Source: an uncultured Oscillospiraceae bacterium
GTDB taxonomy: Bacteria; Bacillota; Clostridia; Oscillospirales; Oscillospiraceae
Reading direction: 5' to 3'
DNA length: 49,650 nucleotides
NCBI GenBank assembly: GCA_934591745.1
Contig: CAKTPQ010000012.1
Coordinates: 1-49,650, forward strand
Shown one piece after another: positions 15,140 through 22,953 of this stretch. The stretch's first letter is position 1. Every line of letters starts with the position of its first letter. The translations under genes and the position numbers were made by a program. The notes below the pieces were generated by a model. It ran no database searches and had not been told where the DNA came from. It was given only the letters and a program-made list of their open reading frames with translations.

Positions 15140-16489
15140 GTGCTGCAGATCGTAATGGCCTTTGCACCTCTCGTATTTTTGATCCTTTACGCGCTGAAGA
15201 CCCGCAAGATGGCGGATGCCATGGTACTGGCCACGCTGCTGGCTATGGTGCTGCTGCACCGGCAGCATTTTCTCCCCGGTACCATCGACGCCATGTACGC
15301 CGCGCTGTCCAACTCCTCGTACCAGTTTGCGCTGTGCGTCATCATCGGATTCGGCGGCATGATCACGCTGTTTCAGGAGTCCGGCGCCCTGATGGGCTTC
15401 CGGGATCTGCTGCTGAAGATCGCCTCCGGCCCCAAGCGGACGCTGGTGCTGGCGTGGCTCATGTCGGCCATCATGTTTCTGGACGAGTACCTCAGCGCCC
15501 TGACGGTGACCTTCTCCATGCGGGAGATCACCGATAAAAACCGTATCCCCCGTGAGCATCTGGCGCTGCAGGCCAATATCATCGCGTGCTGCCTGTGCGT
15601 CGCCGTGCCGTTTTCCAGCTGGACGGCGTTCAGCGTGGGACTGATCTCGGCACACGGCCTCGGTTTCAGCGACTATGTCCGCGCCATTCCCTATATGTTC
15701 TACCCGCTGGGCATGATGCTGCTGTGCCTGCTGCTGGCGGTAGGGGCCTTCCCCAAGCTGAGCGGGCTGAAGCGCGCCTATCAGCGGGTACAGAGCGGCG
15801 GCCTCGCCTTTGAGCGGGACGACACCATGGAAAAGCTGGTGGACATCCCCGACGTGGACGAGAGCTGCGTGTCCTCCGCGTGGAATGCCATCGTACCGCT
15901 GGCGGTGCTGGTGGGCGGCACCATCGCCTACGGCAACGACCTGGTCCACGGCATGATCATGGCCATTATCGCCCAGTTCCTGCTGTATGTACCCCAGAAG
16001 ATCATGACCGTGGGGAGGTTCTTCGAGCATTTCTTCAACGGCGCCAAGGGTATGACCACGCTGGCCATCGTGGTGGGCTTCGGCTTCATGCTCAGCGAGG
16101 CCAACCGGGGCCTGGGCCTCTTTGATGCGCTGATCACCAGCATCGGCGGCGCCGTACCCGCGTTTTTGATCCCGGCGCTGGCATTTCTGCTGGTGGCGGC
16201 AACGGTGTTCGCCGTGGGCAGCTGCTGGGTGGTCATGACCCTCGCCATCCCGGTATTCCTGCCGCTGGCTGCGTCCGTGGGGCTGCCTGCGCCGGTGATC
16301 GTTGCCGCCATCATGAGCGGCGTATCGCTGGGGTACAGCACCTGCTTCTATGCCGACGCGGTGTTCATGACCACGGCGGGTACCGGCGTGTCCAACATCA
16401 CCATCATCAAGACCACGGCGCCCTACGCCGCGGTGGGCGCGGTGGCGGCGGTGATCGGATTTTTGCTGTGTGGTCTGGGCATATTGTAA
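15140..16489 (+). CDS. NhaC-family Na+/H+ (or organic ion) antiporter
   Basis: A 449-residue polytopic membrane protein with about eleven hydrophobic segments. The NhaC-family hallmarks include FQESGALMGF, FLDEYLSALTVTF with acidic residues inside the membrane, and the C-terminal YSTCFYADAVFMTTAGTGV. Members exchange Na+ for H+, and some carry malate/lactate or other organic ions. Translation starts at GTG 15140, seven bases after AAGGAG; no ATG fits. Divergent from the IclR regulator, which suggests induction by a metabolite rather than by salt alone. Confidence 0.87.
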   Translation: MLQIVMAFAPLVFLILYALKTRKMADAMVLATLLAMVLLHRQHFLPGTIDAMYAALSNSSYQFALCVIIGFGGMITLFQESGALMGFRDLLLKIASGPKRTLVLAWLMSAIMFLDEYLSALTVTFSMREITDKNRIPREHLALQANIIACCLCVAVPFSSWTAFSVGLISAHGLGFSDYVRAIPYMFYPLGMMLLCLLLAVGAFPKLSGLKRAYQRVQSGGLAFERDDTMEKLVDIPDVDESCVSSAWNAIVPLAVLVGGTIAYGNDLVHGMIMAIIAQFLLYVPQKIMTVGRFFEHFFNGAKGMTTLAIVVGFGFMLSEANRGLGLFDALITSIGGAVPAFLIPALAFLLVAATVFAVGSCWVVMTLAIPVFLPLAASVGLPAPVIVAAIMSGVSLGYSTCFYADAVFMTTAGTGVSNITIIKTTAPYAAVGAVAAVIGFLLCGLGIL

Positions 16490-16553
16490 CAGCGTATAAG
16501 CGGGGGCGGATATCCGAAGGGGTGTCCGCTCCTGTTCTTTGCGGCTTTTTAAC

Positions 16554-16582
16554 TCGACTTGGCGCGGGTTTTCTGGTATACT
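16554..16582 (+). promoter_or_regulatory. promoter of the CNNM/CBS gene
   Basis: TCGACT (16554-16559), 17-base spacer, perfect TATACT (16577-16582). The resulting leader is about 190 bases long. Confidence 0.55.
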
Positions 16583-16619
16583 GCCATCAGTTTATCAAGA
16601 AGGAGGGGATCACGCTTAT

Positions 16620-16730
16620 ATGGATACTGACGGCGGTGACTATCCGGGTAACCATCTGAACTGCCATCTGTTTGTGGGAGCATATCTGCGCTGTGTTTTG
16701 CGGGGCAGACGTGCTTTTTTGCGCTTATAG
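16620..16730 (+). CDS. possible 36-residue leader ORF
   Basis: ATG 16620 follows AAGGAGGGG by about 13 bases and opens 36 codons (MDTDGGDYPGNH ... RAFLRL) ending 49 bases before the CNNM gene. The spacing is long. A second short frame from the same ribosome site reads ITLIWILTAVTIRVTI but lacks a proper start. It could be a leader peptide, or merely part of a regulatory RNA. I do not recognise it. Confidence 0.25.
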   Translation: MDTDGGDYPGNHLNCHLFVGAYLRCVLRGRRAFLRL

Positions 16731-16779
16731 GCGCCCGTCCACCGGTAAAAAACAGACGACAGAAAAGGAGTTACATATT

Positions 16780-18033
16780 TTGTCAACCACAACTTGTATT
16801 ATCATGATGGCGGTCTGCCTGCTGCTATCCGCCTATTTTTCGGCCACGGAGACGGCCTTTTCCTCCGCCAACACCACGCGCTTGAAAACACTGGCGGAGA
16901 AAGGGAACGGCAGCGCGGCGCTGGCTCTGAAGCTGTTGGAGCAGTACGACCGGCTGCTGTCCACCATCCTCATCGGCAACAACATCGTCAATATCGCCAC
17001 CGCGTCCATCGGCACGGTACTGTTCGTGCGGCACTACGGCGACGCGGGCGCCACCATCTCCACGGTGGTGGTGACGGTGGTGGTGCTGATCTTCGGCGAG
17101 ATCTCCCCCAAGAGCATTGCCAAGGACTGCGCGGAGAAGTGCGTCATGCTGTCCGCCCCCATCCTGCGGGTGTTCATCTGGGTGCTGCTGCCCCTGAACC
17201 TGCTGTTCTCCCTGTGGAAAAAGCTGCTGAGCCGTGTGTTCCGCCTCAGCGGCGAGAGCAAAATGTCCCAAGAGGAGCTGCTGATGCTGGTGGACGAGGT
17301 GCAGCAGGAGGGCAGCATCGACCGGGACGAGGGCGAGCTGTTGAAAAACGCCATCGGTTTTTCCGAGCAGGAGGCGCAGGACATCCTCATCCACCGGGTG
17401 GATCTGGCGGCGCTGCCCGTCACCGCAAGCAAGGAGGAGGTGGCCGCGCTGTTCACCCAGACCAAGTACTCCCGGCTGCTGGTCTATGACGGCTCCATCG
17501 ACCATATTCTGGGCACCGTCCACCAGAAGGACTTCTACGTGGGCTGCGGCGTAACGGACAAGCCGCTGCGGGACATCATCGCCCCGCCTGTGTTTGCGCT
17601 GGAGAACGAGCCGATCCGCCTGCTGCTGAAGAAGCTGCAGCAGGCCAAGACCCATGTGGCCGTGGTGGTGGACGAGTACGGCGGTACCTGCGGCATCGTC
17701 ACCATGGAGGACATCCTGGAGGAGCTGGTGGGCGAGATCTGGGACGAGCACGACGAGGAGGAGGTGTTCCTGCGGAAGCTGGGGCCGGACACCTACGCCG
17801 TGGACGCCGCCATGGATCTTGCGGACTTCGCCGCGTACTTCCACCTCAAGACCGATTCGGAGATGGTATCCGTCAGCGGCTGGGTCATGGAGCAGTTCGG
17901 TCGGGTGCCGGAGGCCGGGGACAGCTTTGCCTGCGGCGATCTGCGGGTGCAGGTCACGCGGGTGGAGAACCACCGCATCGAGGAGATCCATGTGGAGCGG
18001 GAGACACCGGCGCCGGCGGAGGCCACGGTCTGA
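16780..18033 (+). CDS. CNNM/CBS/CorC-type membrane protein (HlyC/CorC family)
   Basis: A 417-residue protein: CNNM membrane domain with three to four hydrophobic segments (residues about 1-190, including [12 protein letters not shown] and [10 protein letters not shown]), a CBS-domain pair (about 195-320, with [24 protein letters not shown]), and a C-terminal CorC/HlyC domain (about 330-410). The family is linked to Mg2+ (and sometimes Co2+) efflux and homeostasis. The start is a TTG at 16780, nine bases after AAGGAG; upstream in-frame sequence lies in the leader and lacks similarity. It has its own promoter and a terminator at 18044. Its leader is long and may carry regulation. Confidence 0.88.
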   Translation: MSTTTCIIMMAVCLLLSAYFSATETAFSSANTTRLKTLAEKGNGSAALALKLLEQYDRLLSTILIGNNIVNIATASIGTVLFVRHYGDAGATISTVVVTVVVLIFGEISPKSIAKDCAEKCVMLSAPILRVFIWVLLPLNLLFSLWKKLLSRVFRLSGESKMSQEELLMLVDEVQQEGSIDRDEGELLKNAIGFSEQEAQDILIHRVDLAALPVTASKEEVAALFTQTKYSRLLVYDGSIDHILGTVHQKDFYVGCGVTDKPLRDIIAPPVFALENEPIRLLLKKLQQAKTHVAVVVDEYGGTCGIVTMEDILEELVGEIWDEHDEEEVFLRKLGPDTYAVDAAMDLADFAAYFHLKTDSEMVSVSGWVMEQFGRVPEAGDSFACGDLRVQVTRVENHRIEEIHVERETPAPAEATV

Positions 18034-18043
18034 TATAGATAAG

Positions 18044-18067
18044 AAAAAGCCGCTTGGGCGGCTTTTT
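18044..18067 (+). terminator. terminator of the CNNM/CBS gene
   Basis: A 10-bp stem (18044-18053 with 18058-18067) ending in a T-run. Confidence 0.9.
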
Positions 18068-18134
18068 CCTTTGCGCGGAGGGCGGGCATTTCTGCCGGTA
18101 TGCCAAAAAAATTGTCAGGTGGGCAAAAAAGTTT

Positions 18135-18162
18135 TTGCGGCGTTAAGGAAATGTGGTATAAT
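18135..18162 (+). promoter_or_regulatory. promoter of the NCS2 permease
   Basis: TTGCGG (18135-18140), 16-base spacer, perfect TATAAT (18157-18162). The approximately 95-base leader contains a 10-bp GC-only hairpin (about 18183-18205) that is not followed by T, so it is not a terminator. I see no purine riboswitch. Confidence 0.7.
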
Positions 18163-18265
18163 AGCCGGAGAGCGGCTGTCATGCTGCCCGGCCCGGCCGG
18201 GCAGCCGGAAAAGACAGAGAATGGCGCCGCGATACCGCATTTCATCACATACAGGAGGACACACC

Positions 18266-19624
18266 ATGCGAAAGACAGCCCACAGCCAGGAGGCTCTGTT
18301 CCGGTTCCGCGGCGTACCGCCGCTGGGCATGGCGGTGTCCATGGCCTTGCAGCACCTGGTGGCCATGATCGTGGGCTGTGTGACCCCGGCTATCATCATC
18401 GCCCACACCGTGGGGCTGCCCCAGAGCCAGCGGGTGCTGCTGATCCAGGCGTCGCTGGTGATGTCGGCGGTGACCACGCTGCTGGAGCTGTTTCCCATCG
18501 GCGGACGGTTCGGCGCGGGTCTGCCGGTCATCTTCGGCGTCAGCTTCGCGTACCTGCCCAGCATGCAGGCCATCGCCTCCGGCAGCGGCGGGCTGTCCGC
18601 CGTGGCGGGGGCGATGATCGTGGGCGGCGTCGTGGCCGCGCTGGTGGGCGTGTTCATCAAACCCATCCGGCGCCTGTTTCCGCCGGTCATCACCGGCACG
18701 GTGGTGTTCACCATCGGCCTTTCCCTGTACCCCACGGCCATCCACTACATGGCCGGCGGCGCCGGCAACACCTACGAGTCTGTGGTGACGGAGCGCGGCC
18801 TTACCGAGGCGCTGGTCTACGGCTCGTGGCAGAACTGGGCCATCGCGGCGTTTACGCTGGCGGTGGTGCTGGTGCTGACCAACCACGGAAAGGGCATCTG
18901 CAAGCTGGCGTCCATCCTGTTGGGCATTCTGGCGGGCTACGCCGTGGCGTTCGTCGCGGGGATGGTGGACCTGTCCGGTGTCGCCGGGGCATCCTGGTTC
19001 TCCCTGCCGGAGGTGCTGCCCTTCGGCGTTACGTTTGAGCCTTCCGGCTGCATTGCGCTGGGGCTGTTGTTCGCCATCAACTCCATCCAGGCCATCGGCG
19101 ACCTGACCGCCACCACCGTGGGCGGCATGGACCGGGAGCCTACGGACCGGGAATTGCAGGGCGGCATCGTGGCCTACGGCGTCAGCAACGTCCTGACGGC
19201 GCTGCTGGGCGGCCTGCCCACGGCCACCTACTCCCAGAACGTGGGCATCGTGGTCACCAATAAGGTGGTGAACCGGTGGGTGTTTGCCATGACCGGCGGC
19301 TTTCTGCTGCTGGCGGGCGTAGTGCCCAAGTTCTCCGCCATCCTGACCACTATCCCCCAGTGCGTGCTGGGCGGCGCCACGGTGGCGGTGTTTTCCACCA
19401 TCGCCATGACCGGTATGAAGCTCATCGCGGGGGAGGGCATCACCGCCCGCAACACCACCATCGTGGGTCTGTCGGCAGCACTGGGCGTGGGCATCTCTCA
19501 GGCGGCGGACGCGCTGGCCCAGTTCCCGGAGGCCGTTACCACCATCTTCGGCAAGTCCCCGGTGGTCATCGCCACGCTGATGGCGGTGTTCCTGAATCTG
19601 GTGCTCCCCCGGGAGGAGAAATAG
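18266..19624 (+). CDS. NCS2-family nucleobase (xanthine/uracil) permease
   Basis: A 452-residue permease of the nucleobase:cation symporter-2 family, with about 14 hydrophobic segments. Diagnostic spots are ALQHLVAM in the first helix, FGVSFAYLPSM, PPVITGTVVFTIGLSL, and the motif TATYSQNVGIVVTNKV. It imports a purine or uracil with protons or Na+. The SQNVG form is closer to xanthine/uric-acid members than to uracil ones, but I cannot fix the substrate. ATG 18266 follows AGGAGG by seven bases. Confidence 0.9.
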   Translation: MRKTAHSQEALFRFRGVPPLGMAVSMALQHLVAMIVGCVTPAIIIAHTVGLPQSQRVLLIQASLVMSAVTTLLELFPIGGRFGAGLPVIFGVSFAYLPSMQAIASGSGGLSAVAGAMIVGGVVAALVGVFIKPIRRLFPPVITGTVVFTIGLSLYPTAIHYMAGGAGNTYESVVTERGLTEALVYGSWQNWAIAAFTLAVVLVLTNHGKGICKLASILLGILAGYAVAFVAGMVDLSGVAGASWFSLPEVLPFGVTFEPSGCIALGLLFAINSIQAIGDLTATTVGGMDREPTDRELQGGIVAYGVSNVLTALLGGLPTATYSQNVGIVVTNKVVNRWVFAMTGGFLLLAGVVPKFSAILTTIPQCVLGGATVAVFSTIAMTGMKLIAGEGITARNTTIVGLSAALGVGISQAADALAQFPEAVTTIFGKSPVVIATLMAVFLNLVLPREEK

Positions 19625-19632
19625 AGCAAAAA

Positions 19633-19658
19633 GGGAGCCGCCCAGTTGGGCGGCTCCC
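19633..19658. terminator. bidirectional terminator
   Basis: A stem of 11-12 bp (19633-19644 with 19647-19658) lies between converging genes, with A-rich sequence on the left and TCTATATTT on the right. Confidence 0.85.
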
Positions 19659-19670
19659 TCTATATTTCGC

Positions 19671-20429
19671 TTATGCTTCCTCCAGCTCCAGCACCACGGG
19701 ACAGTGGTCGCTGCCGGTGATTTCCGGCCAGATGTCGGCGCGCTTCACACGGGGCATCAGCCGCTGGGACACGATGAAATAGTCGATGCGCCATCCGGCG
19801 TTGTTCTCCCGTGCGTGGAAACGGTAGCTCCACCACGAGTAGGCGCCGGTGCGGTCGGGGTACAGGGCGCGGAACGTGTCCACAAAGCCGCTGGAGAGAA
19901 GCTGGGTCATCTTGGCCCGCTCCTCATCGGAAAAGCCGGGGTTCATCCGGTTGGACTGGGGGTTCTTCAGGTCGATCTCCTGATGGGCCACGTTCAGGTC
20001 GCCGCAGTAGACCACCGGCTTTTGGGCGTCCAGCTCCAGCAGGTAGGCGCGGATGTCGTCCTCCCACGCCATGCGGTAGTCCAGCCGGGCCAGTTGGTCC
20101 TTGGAGTTGGGCGTGTAGCAGCAGACCAGATAGAAGTCCTCGAATTCCGCGGTGATGACCCGGCCCTCGTGACGGTGGACATCATCGCCGAAGTCATAGG
20201 TCACGGTCAGGGGCACGCGGCGGGTGAACACGGCAGTGCCGGAATAGCCCGCCTTGTCGGCGCTGTTCCAGAACCGCTGGTAGCCATCCAGCTCGAAGGA
20301 CGCCTGCTCGGGACGCATCTTCGTCTCCTGCAGGCAGATGACGTCCGCGTCGGCCAGGGCGCAGAAGTCCAGAAAGCCTTTGTTCAGGCAGGCCCGCAGG
20401 CCGTTGACGTTCCATGAGATCAGCCGCAT
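19671..20429 (-). CDS. xth: exodeoxyribonuclease III / AP endonuclease
   Basis: A 252-residue ExoIII-family enzyme that cuts DNA at abasic sites and removes 3' blocks. The motifs are complete: ISWNVNGLR at the start, CLQETK (metal-binding Glu), YTPNS, GDLNVAH (catalytic Asp/Asn), WSYR and the terminal GSDHCPV (catalytic Asp-His). A GGAGGG site lies eight bases before the ATG. Single gene with its own promoter. It is probably the housekeeping base-excision repair AP endonuclease. Confidence 0.96.
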   Translation of the reverse strand: MRLISWNVNGLRACLNKGFLDFCALADADVICLQETKMRPEQASFELDGYQRFWNSADKAGYSGTAVFTRRVPLTVTYDFGDDVHRHEGRVITAEFEDFYLVCCYTPNSKDQLARLDYRMAWEDDIRAYLLELDAQKPVVYCGDLNVAHQEIDLKNPQSNRMNPGFSDEERAKMTQLLSSGFVDTFRALYPDRTGAYSWWSYRFHARENNAGWRIDYFIVSQRLMPRVKRADIWPEITGSDHCPVVLELEEA

Positions 20430-20464
20430 GATGAAAGCCCTCCGTGTTTCTCTGTACTGCGGTC

Positions 20465-20493
20465 ATTGTACCACAGTTCCGTGCCGGGTACAA
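20465..20493 (-). promoter_or_regulatory. promoter of the exonuclease III gene
   Basis: Minus strand TTGTAC (20493-20488), 17-base spacer, TACAAT (20470-20465). Confidence 0.7.
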
Positions 20494-20527
20494 TCCGGTT
20501 TTATGCAGCAGGTCAGGAAAAACGGAC

Positions 20528-20558
20528 TTGACTTGCGCCGGGCTTCGGCATATATACT
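20528..20558 (+). promoter_or_regulatory. promoter of the flavodoxin gene
   Basis: TTGACT (20528-20533), then TATATA at a spacing of 17 or TATACT at 19 (up to 20558). Confidence 0.75.
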
Positions 20559-20592
20559 ATGCACATAGAAAATAAGAAACGGAGGTATTCCT

Positions 20593-21066
20593 ATGAGCAA
20601 GAAGCTGGTAGCGTATTTTTCCGCGTCCGGTGTGACGGCGCAGGTGGCCAAGAAGCTGGCGGAGGCCGTGGGCGCGGACCTGTTTGAGATCGCCCCCAAG
20701 GTGCCCTACACCAAGGCGGATCTGGACTGGATGGACGCCAAGTCCCGCAGCACCGTGGAGATGAAGGATCCCGGCTCCCGCCCGGAGCTGGCGGCGGTGC
20801 TGCCTAATGCGGCGGACTACGATACCGTCTATGTGGGCTTCCCCATCTGGTGGTATGTGGCGCCTACCATCGTCAACACGTTTCTGGAGAGCATCGACCT
20901 GAGCGGCAAGACCGTGGTGCCTTTCGCCACCTCCGGCGGCAGCGGCATGGGCAAGACCAACGAGCATCTGGCCCCCAGCTGCAAGGGCGCGAAACTGCTG
21001 AACGGCAAGGTGTTCAAGCGCAGCGTCAGCCGCGAGGAGCTGGCGACGTGGGCGGAGAGGCTGTAA
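20593..21066 (+). CDS. flavodoxin-family protein
   Basis: A 157-residue flavodoxin-like FMN protein. The N-terminal phosphate-binding loop is atypical (YFSASGVTAQVAKKLAEAVG), of the kind found in Flavodoxin_4-type proteins, and GFPIWWYVAPTIVNTFLES and FATSGGSGMGKT form the isoalloxazine loops. It is probably a cytoplasmic flavodoxin or small NAD(P)H/quinone oxidoreductase; which electron partner it serves is unknown. ATG 20593 follows CGGAGG. The gene is flanked by its own promoter and terminator. Confidence 0.88.
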   Translation: MSKKLVAYFSASGVTAQVAKKLAEAVGADLFEIAPKVPYTKADLDWMDAKSRSTVEMKDPGSRPELAAVLPNAADYDTVYVGFPIWWYVAPTIVNTFLESIDLSGKTVVPFATSGGSGMGKTNEHLAPSCKGAKLLNGKVFKRSVSREELATWAERL

Positions 21067-21079
21067 GCACGTAAACAGA

Positions 21080-21119
21080 AAGCCTCCCGCTGTCTGTAAG
21101 GGCAGCGGGAGGCTTTTTT
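21080..21119. terminator. terminator between flavodoxin and EFR1 genes
   Basis: A 13-bp stem (21080-21092 with 21103-21115) with six T at its right end and A-rich sequence at its left. It ends the flavodoxin message and probably the opposite one as well. Confidence 0.9.
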
Positions 21120-21125
21120 GCGTCT

Positions 21126-21875
21126 TTACAGCGCTTCAAAGTGATACCGGGGCTTGCCGCGACTTCTTTTGCCGTATTCAATGGCCTCCGCGGGGCAATA
21201 GCAGATGCAGGCCATGCAGTGGGTGCAGTCCCCGCCCCAGACAGGCCTGCCGTCACGGATGGTAATGCTGTTGGTGGGACAGCGCCGGGCGCACTGGCCG
21301 CAGCCGGTGCAGGCATCGCTGGCGGTGAAGGCCCTGGAGTTCACGATACAGGCATAGAAGATAGGGTTCACCGGCCCGCTCATGAAACGGTCATAGAGGT
21401 TATCGCGGGGCGGCGGAAAGGCATTGCCAGCCCGGACGGCGGCGATGGCGCGGTCTATATCCGGCCGGGCGCGGGCCACGATCTGCCGGGCCTCCTCCGG
21501 CTGCGGGGCGTTGAACAGGGCGATGTAGTTTTCCGGCATGACGATCTGCGCCGTGCCCATATAGCCGATGCCCTTGGCCTGACAGAGTGCGCGGTTGTAT
21601 CTGGCGGCATTGCCGATCTCGCTGCCGCAGGTCATGACGAACCACGCCTGCCGCGGGCCGGTCAGCTTTGTGCGCAGCAGCCAGTCCTCCGCAATGCGGG
21701 GGATGCGCCATGCGTAAGTGGGGGTGACGATGATCAGGCGCGGGCCTGTCTCGATGGGGGCGGTGTCGCCCGCCTTGATGCGGTCGTTCATGCACAGCAG
21801 CGGCTCGCCCAGTGCGTCTGCCATGCGCTGGGCCGCATATTTGCTGTTGCCGGTGCCGGAAAAATAGAAGATCAT
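21126..21875 (-). CDS. EFR1-type flavodoxin/ferredoxin fusion
   Basis: A 249-residue electron carrier: N-terminal flavodoxin fold beginning IFYFSGTGNSKYAAQ (FMN phosphate loop), with VTPTYAWRIPR and the FVMTCGSEIG loop, and a C-terminal two-cluster [4Fe-4S] ferredoxin (CTGCGQCARRCP and CTHCMACICYCP). This layout defines the EFR1 ferredoxin family common in gut clostridia, whose partners are mostly unknown. ATG 21875 is preferred because the flavodoxin fold starts there and AGGAGGG precedes it. It lies 59 bases downstream of the MerR gene on the same strand, so the two are probably one operon. Confidence 0.9.
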   Translation of the reverse strand: MIFYFSGTGNSKYAAQRMADALGEPLLCMNDRIKAGDTAPIETGPRLIIVTPTYAWRIPRIAEDWLLRTKLTGPRQAWFVMTCGSEIGNAARYNRALCQAKGIGYMGTAQIVMPENYIALFNAPQPEEARQIVARARPDIDRAIAAVRAGNAFPPPRDNLYDRFMSGPVNPIFYACIVNSRAFTASDACTGCGQCARRCPTNSITIRDGRPVWGGDCTHCMACICYCPAEAIEYGKRSRGKPRYHFEAL

Positions 21876-21934
21876 ATACCCTCCTGCCTGTCTTTCGGAA
21901 TGTGTGTATGCCGCCGGTGCGGCGCACGGTGCCT

Positions 21935-22747
21935 TCACCTTGCCGCGGAGGTCTTGTCCTGCATGGTATCCGTGCCCGTCTCCCGGAGGGGCAGCGCCAC
22001 CTGCGTGATGAACTTCGCGGGGTCTTTGTGCTGGGGCGGCCCCTCCAGATAGATGCGACGGATGGTGCCCGCGGGGGTCAGGCCCCTCGCCTGCGCGCAG
22101 GCGAGGAGACGCTGCGCCGCGCCGGGCAGCGTCTCATACGCCCCGTGGTAATAGAGGCTGAGCGCCTGCGCGGCGGGCAGCAGCGCCACATGCTCGCCCC
22201 GGCTCTCCGGCGGAACGGCCACGCAGAACGCGATCTCGTCCGGCCTGTCGATGAACGACTCCACCAGATACAGCCGGTGGGAGATATCCGTGCCGTAGAG
22301 CCGCATCGCCTCCAGCGCGGTGCTGCGCAGCAGCGTTGTCCGCTCCGCGACGCTGGGCGCCGTATACACACGGCGGTACACGGTCTGCTGCGGCAGGCGG
22401 ACGCGCTTCACCTGCGGCGGCTCCGCGTTGGAGCGCTCCTGCAGCCCTTCGATCTGACGGTTCAGCTCGTCCCGCAGCGACTCCAGCCGCCGGATCAGCG
22501 GCGGCAGCTCGAAGGCGTTGTCAAAATATTCGCGTATCTCGCTGAGGGACAGACCCAGGTTTTGCAGGACGCGGATGGTGCGGAGCTTCACAAGGGTGTC
22601 GATGGTATAATAGCGGTTCCCGGTGGCACCGTCCCGGACGTCCGGCCGGATGAGGCCGAACTCCTCGTAATAGAGGAGGGTGCGGCGCGTGATGCGGAGC
22701 GCTCGCGTCAGTTCGCCGACAGAAAATAAACCGCGTTCTTTCTCCAT
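21935..22747 (-). CDS. MerR-family regulator with GyrI-like effector domain
   Basis: A 270-residue regulator. Residues about 6-72 are the MerR winged helix (FSVGELTRALRITRRTLLYYE and GNRYYTIDTL), about 75-110 a coiled coil, and the C-terminal 150 residues look like a GyrI-like ligand-binding domain (YRRVYTAPSVAERTTLL, YLVESFIDRPDEIAFCVAVP, YHGAYETLPGAAQ), as in BmrR-type multidrug sensors. No metal-binding cysteines are evident, so an organic ligand is likely. ATG 22747 follows GGAGG by about seven bases. Its promoter region faces the giant surface protein gene and carries a MerR-type dyad (22775-22805). Confidence 0.9.
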   Translation of the reverse strand: MEKERGLFSVGELTRALRITRRTLLYYEEFGLIRPDVRDGATGNRYYTIDTLVKLRTIRVLQNLGLSLSEIREYFDNAFELPPLIRRLESLRDELNRQIEGLQERSNAEPPQVKRVRLPQQTVYRRVYTAPSVAERTTLLRSTALEAMRLYGTDISHRLYLVESFIDRPDEIAFCVAVPPESRGEHVALLPAAQALSLYYHGAYETLPGAAQRLLACAQARGLTPAGTIRRIYLEGPPQHKDPAKFITQVALPLRETGTDTMQDKTSAAR

Positions 22748-22774
22748 AAAATGACCTCCGCCGCGAAAAAAGAC

Positions 22775-22805
22775 TTGCATCGCACGTTAACGTACGGTGT
22801 ATGAT
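22775..22805 (+). promoter_or_regulatory. MerR-type promoter with 19-bp spacer and dyad, facing the giant surface gene
   Basis: TTGCAT (22775-22780), a 19-base spacer, TATGAT (22800-22805). The spacer contains the perfect palindrome ACGTTAACGT (22784-22793), with partial symmetry extending to about 22 bp. A 19-bp spacer with a central dyad (GTTAAC core) is the hallmark of promoters twisted open by MerR proteins. The promoter points to the gene at 22954, with a start site near 22812. Confidence 0.65.
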
Positions 22806-22808
22806 ACC

Positions 22809-22836
22809 ACTATAAGGGAAAATGGAAAAAATGCAA
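22809..22836 (-). promoter_or_regulatory. promoter of the MerR-EFR1 operon
   Basis: Minus strand TTGCAT (22836-22831), 16-base spacer, TATAGT (22814-22809). Its start region (near 22802) overlaps the plus-strand MerR-type promoter, and the dyad lies just downstream, so MerR binding could also repress its own gene. Confidence 0.65.
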
Positions 22837-22953
22837 GTATTTTCCATGGGCGGGCAATAAAAACCTGTCCGGCAGGGCGCGCGCCCCCTGTCCCGTAGGG
22901 GGGGCTGCGGGAGGATCTCCCTTTGTCGAAGTACATTCTGAAGGAGGACGCAC

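Noticed and set aside
18163..18265. Purine riboswitch upstream of the nucleobase permease
   Set aside because: The leader has only one GC hairpin and lacks the conserved purine-aptamer loop sequences.
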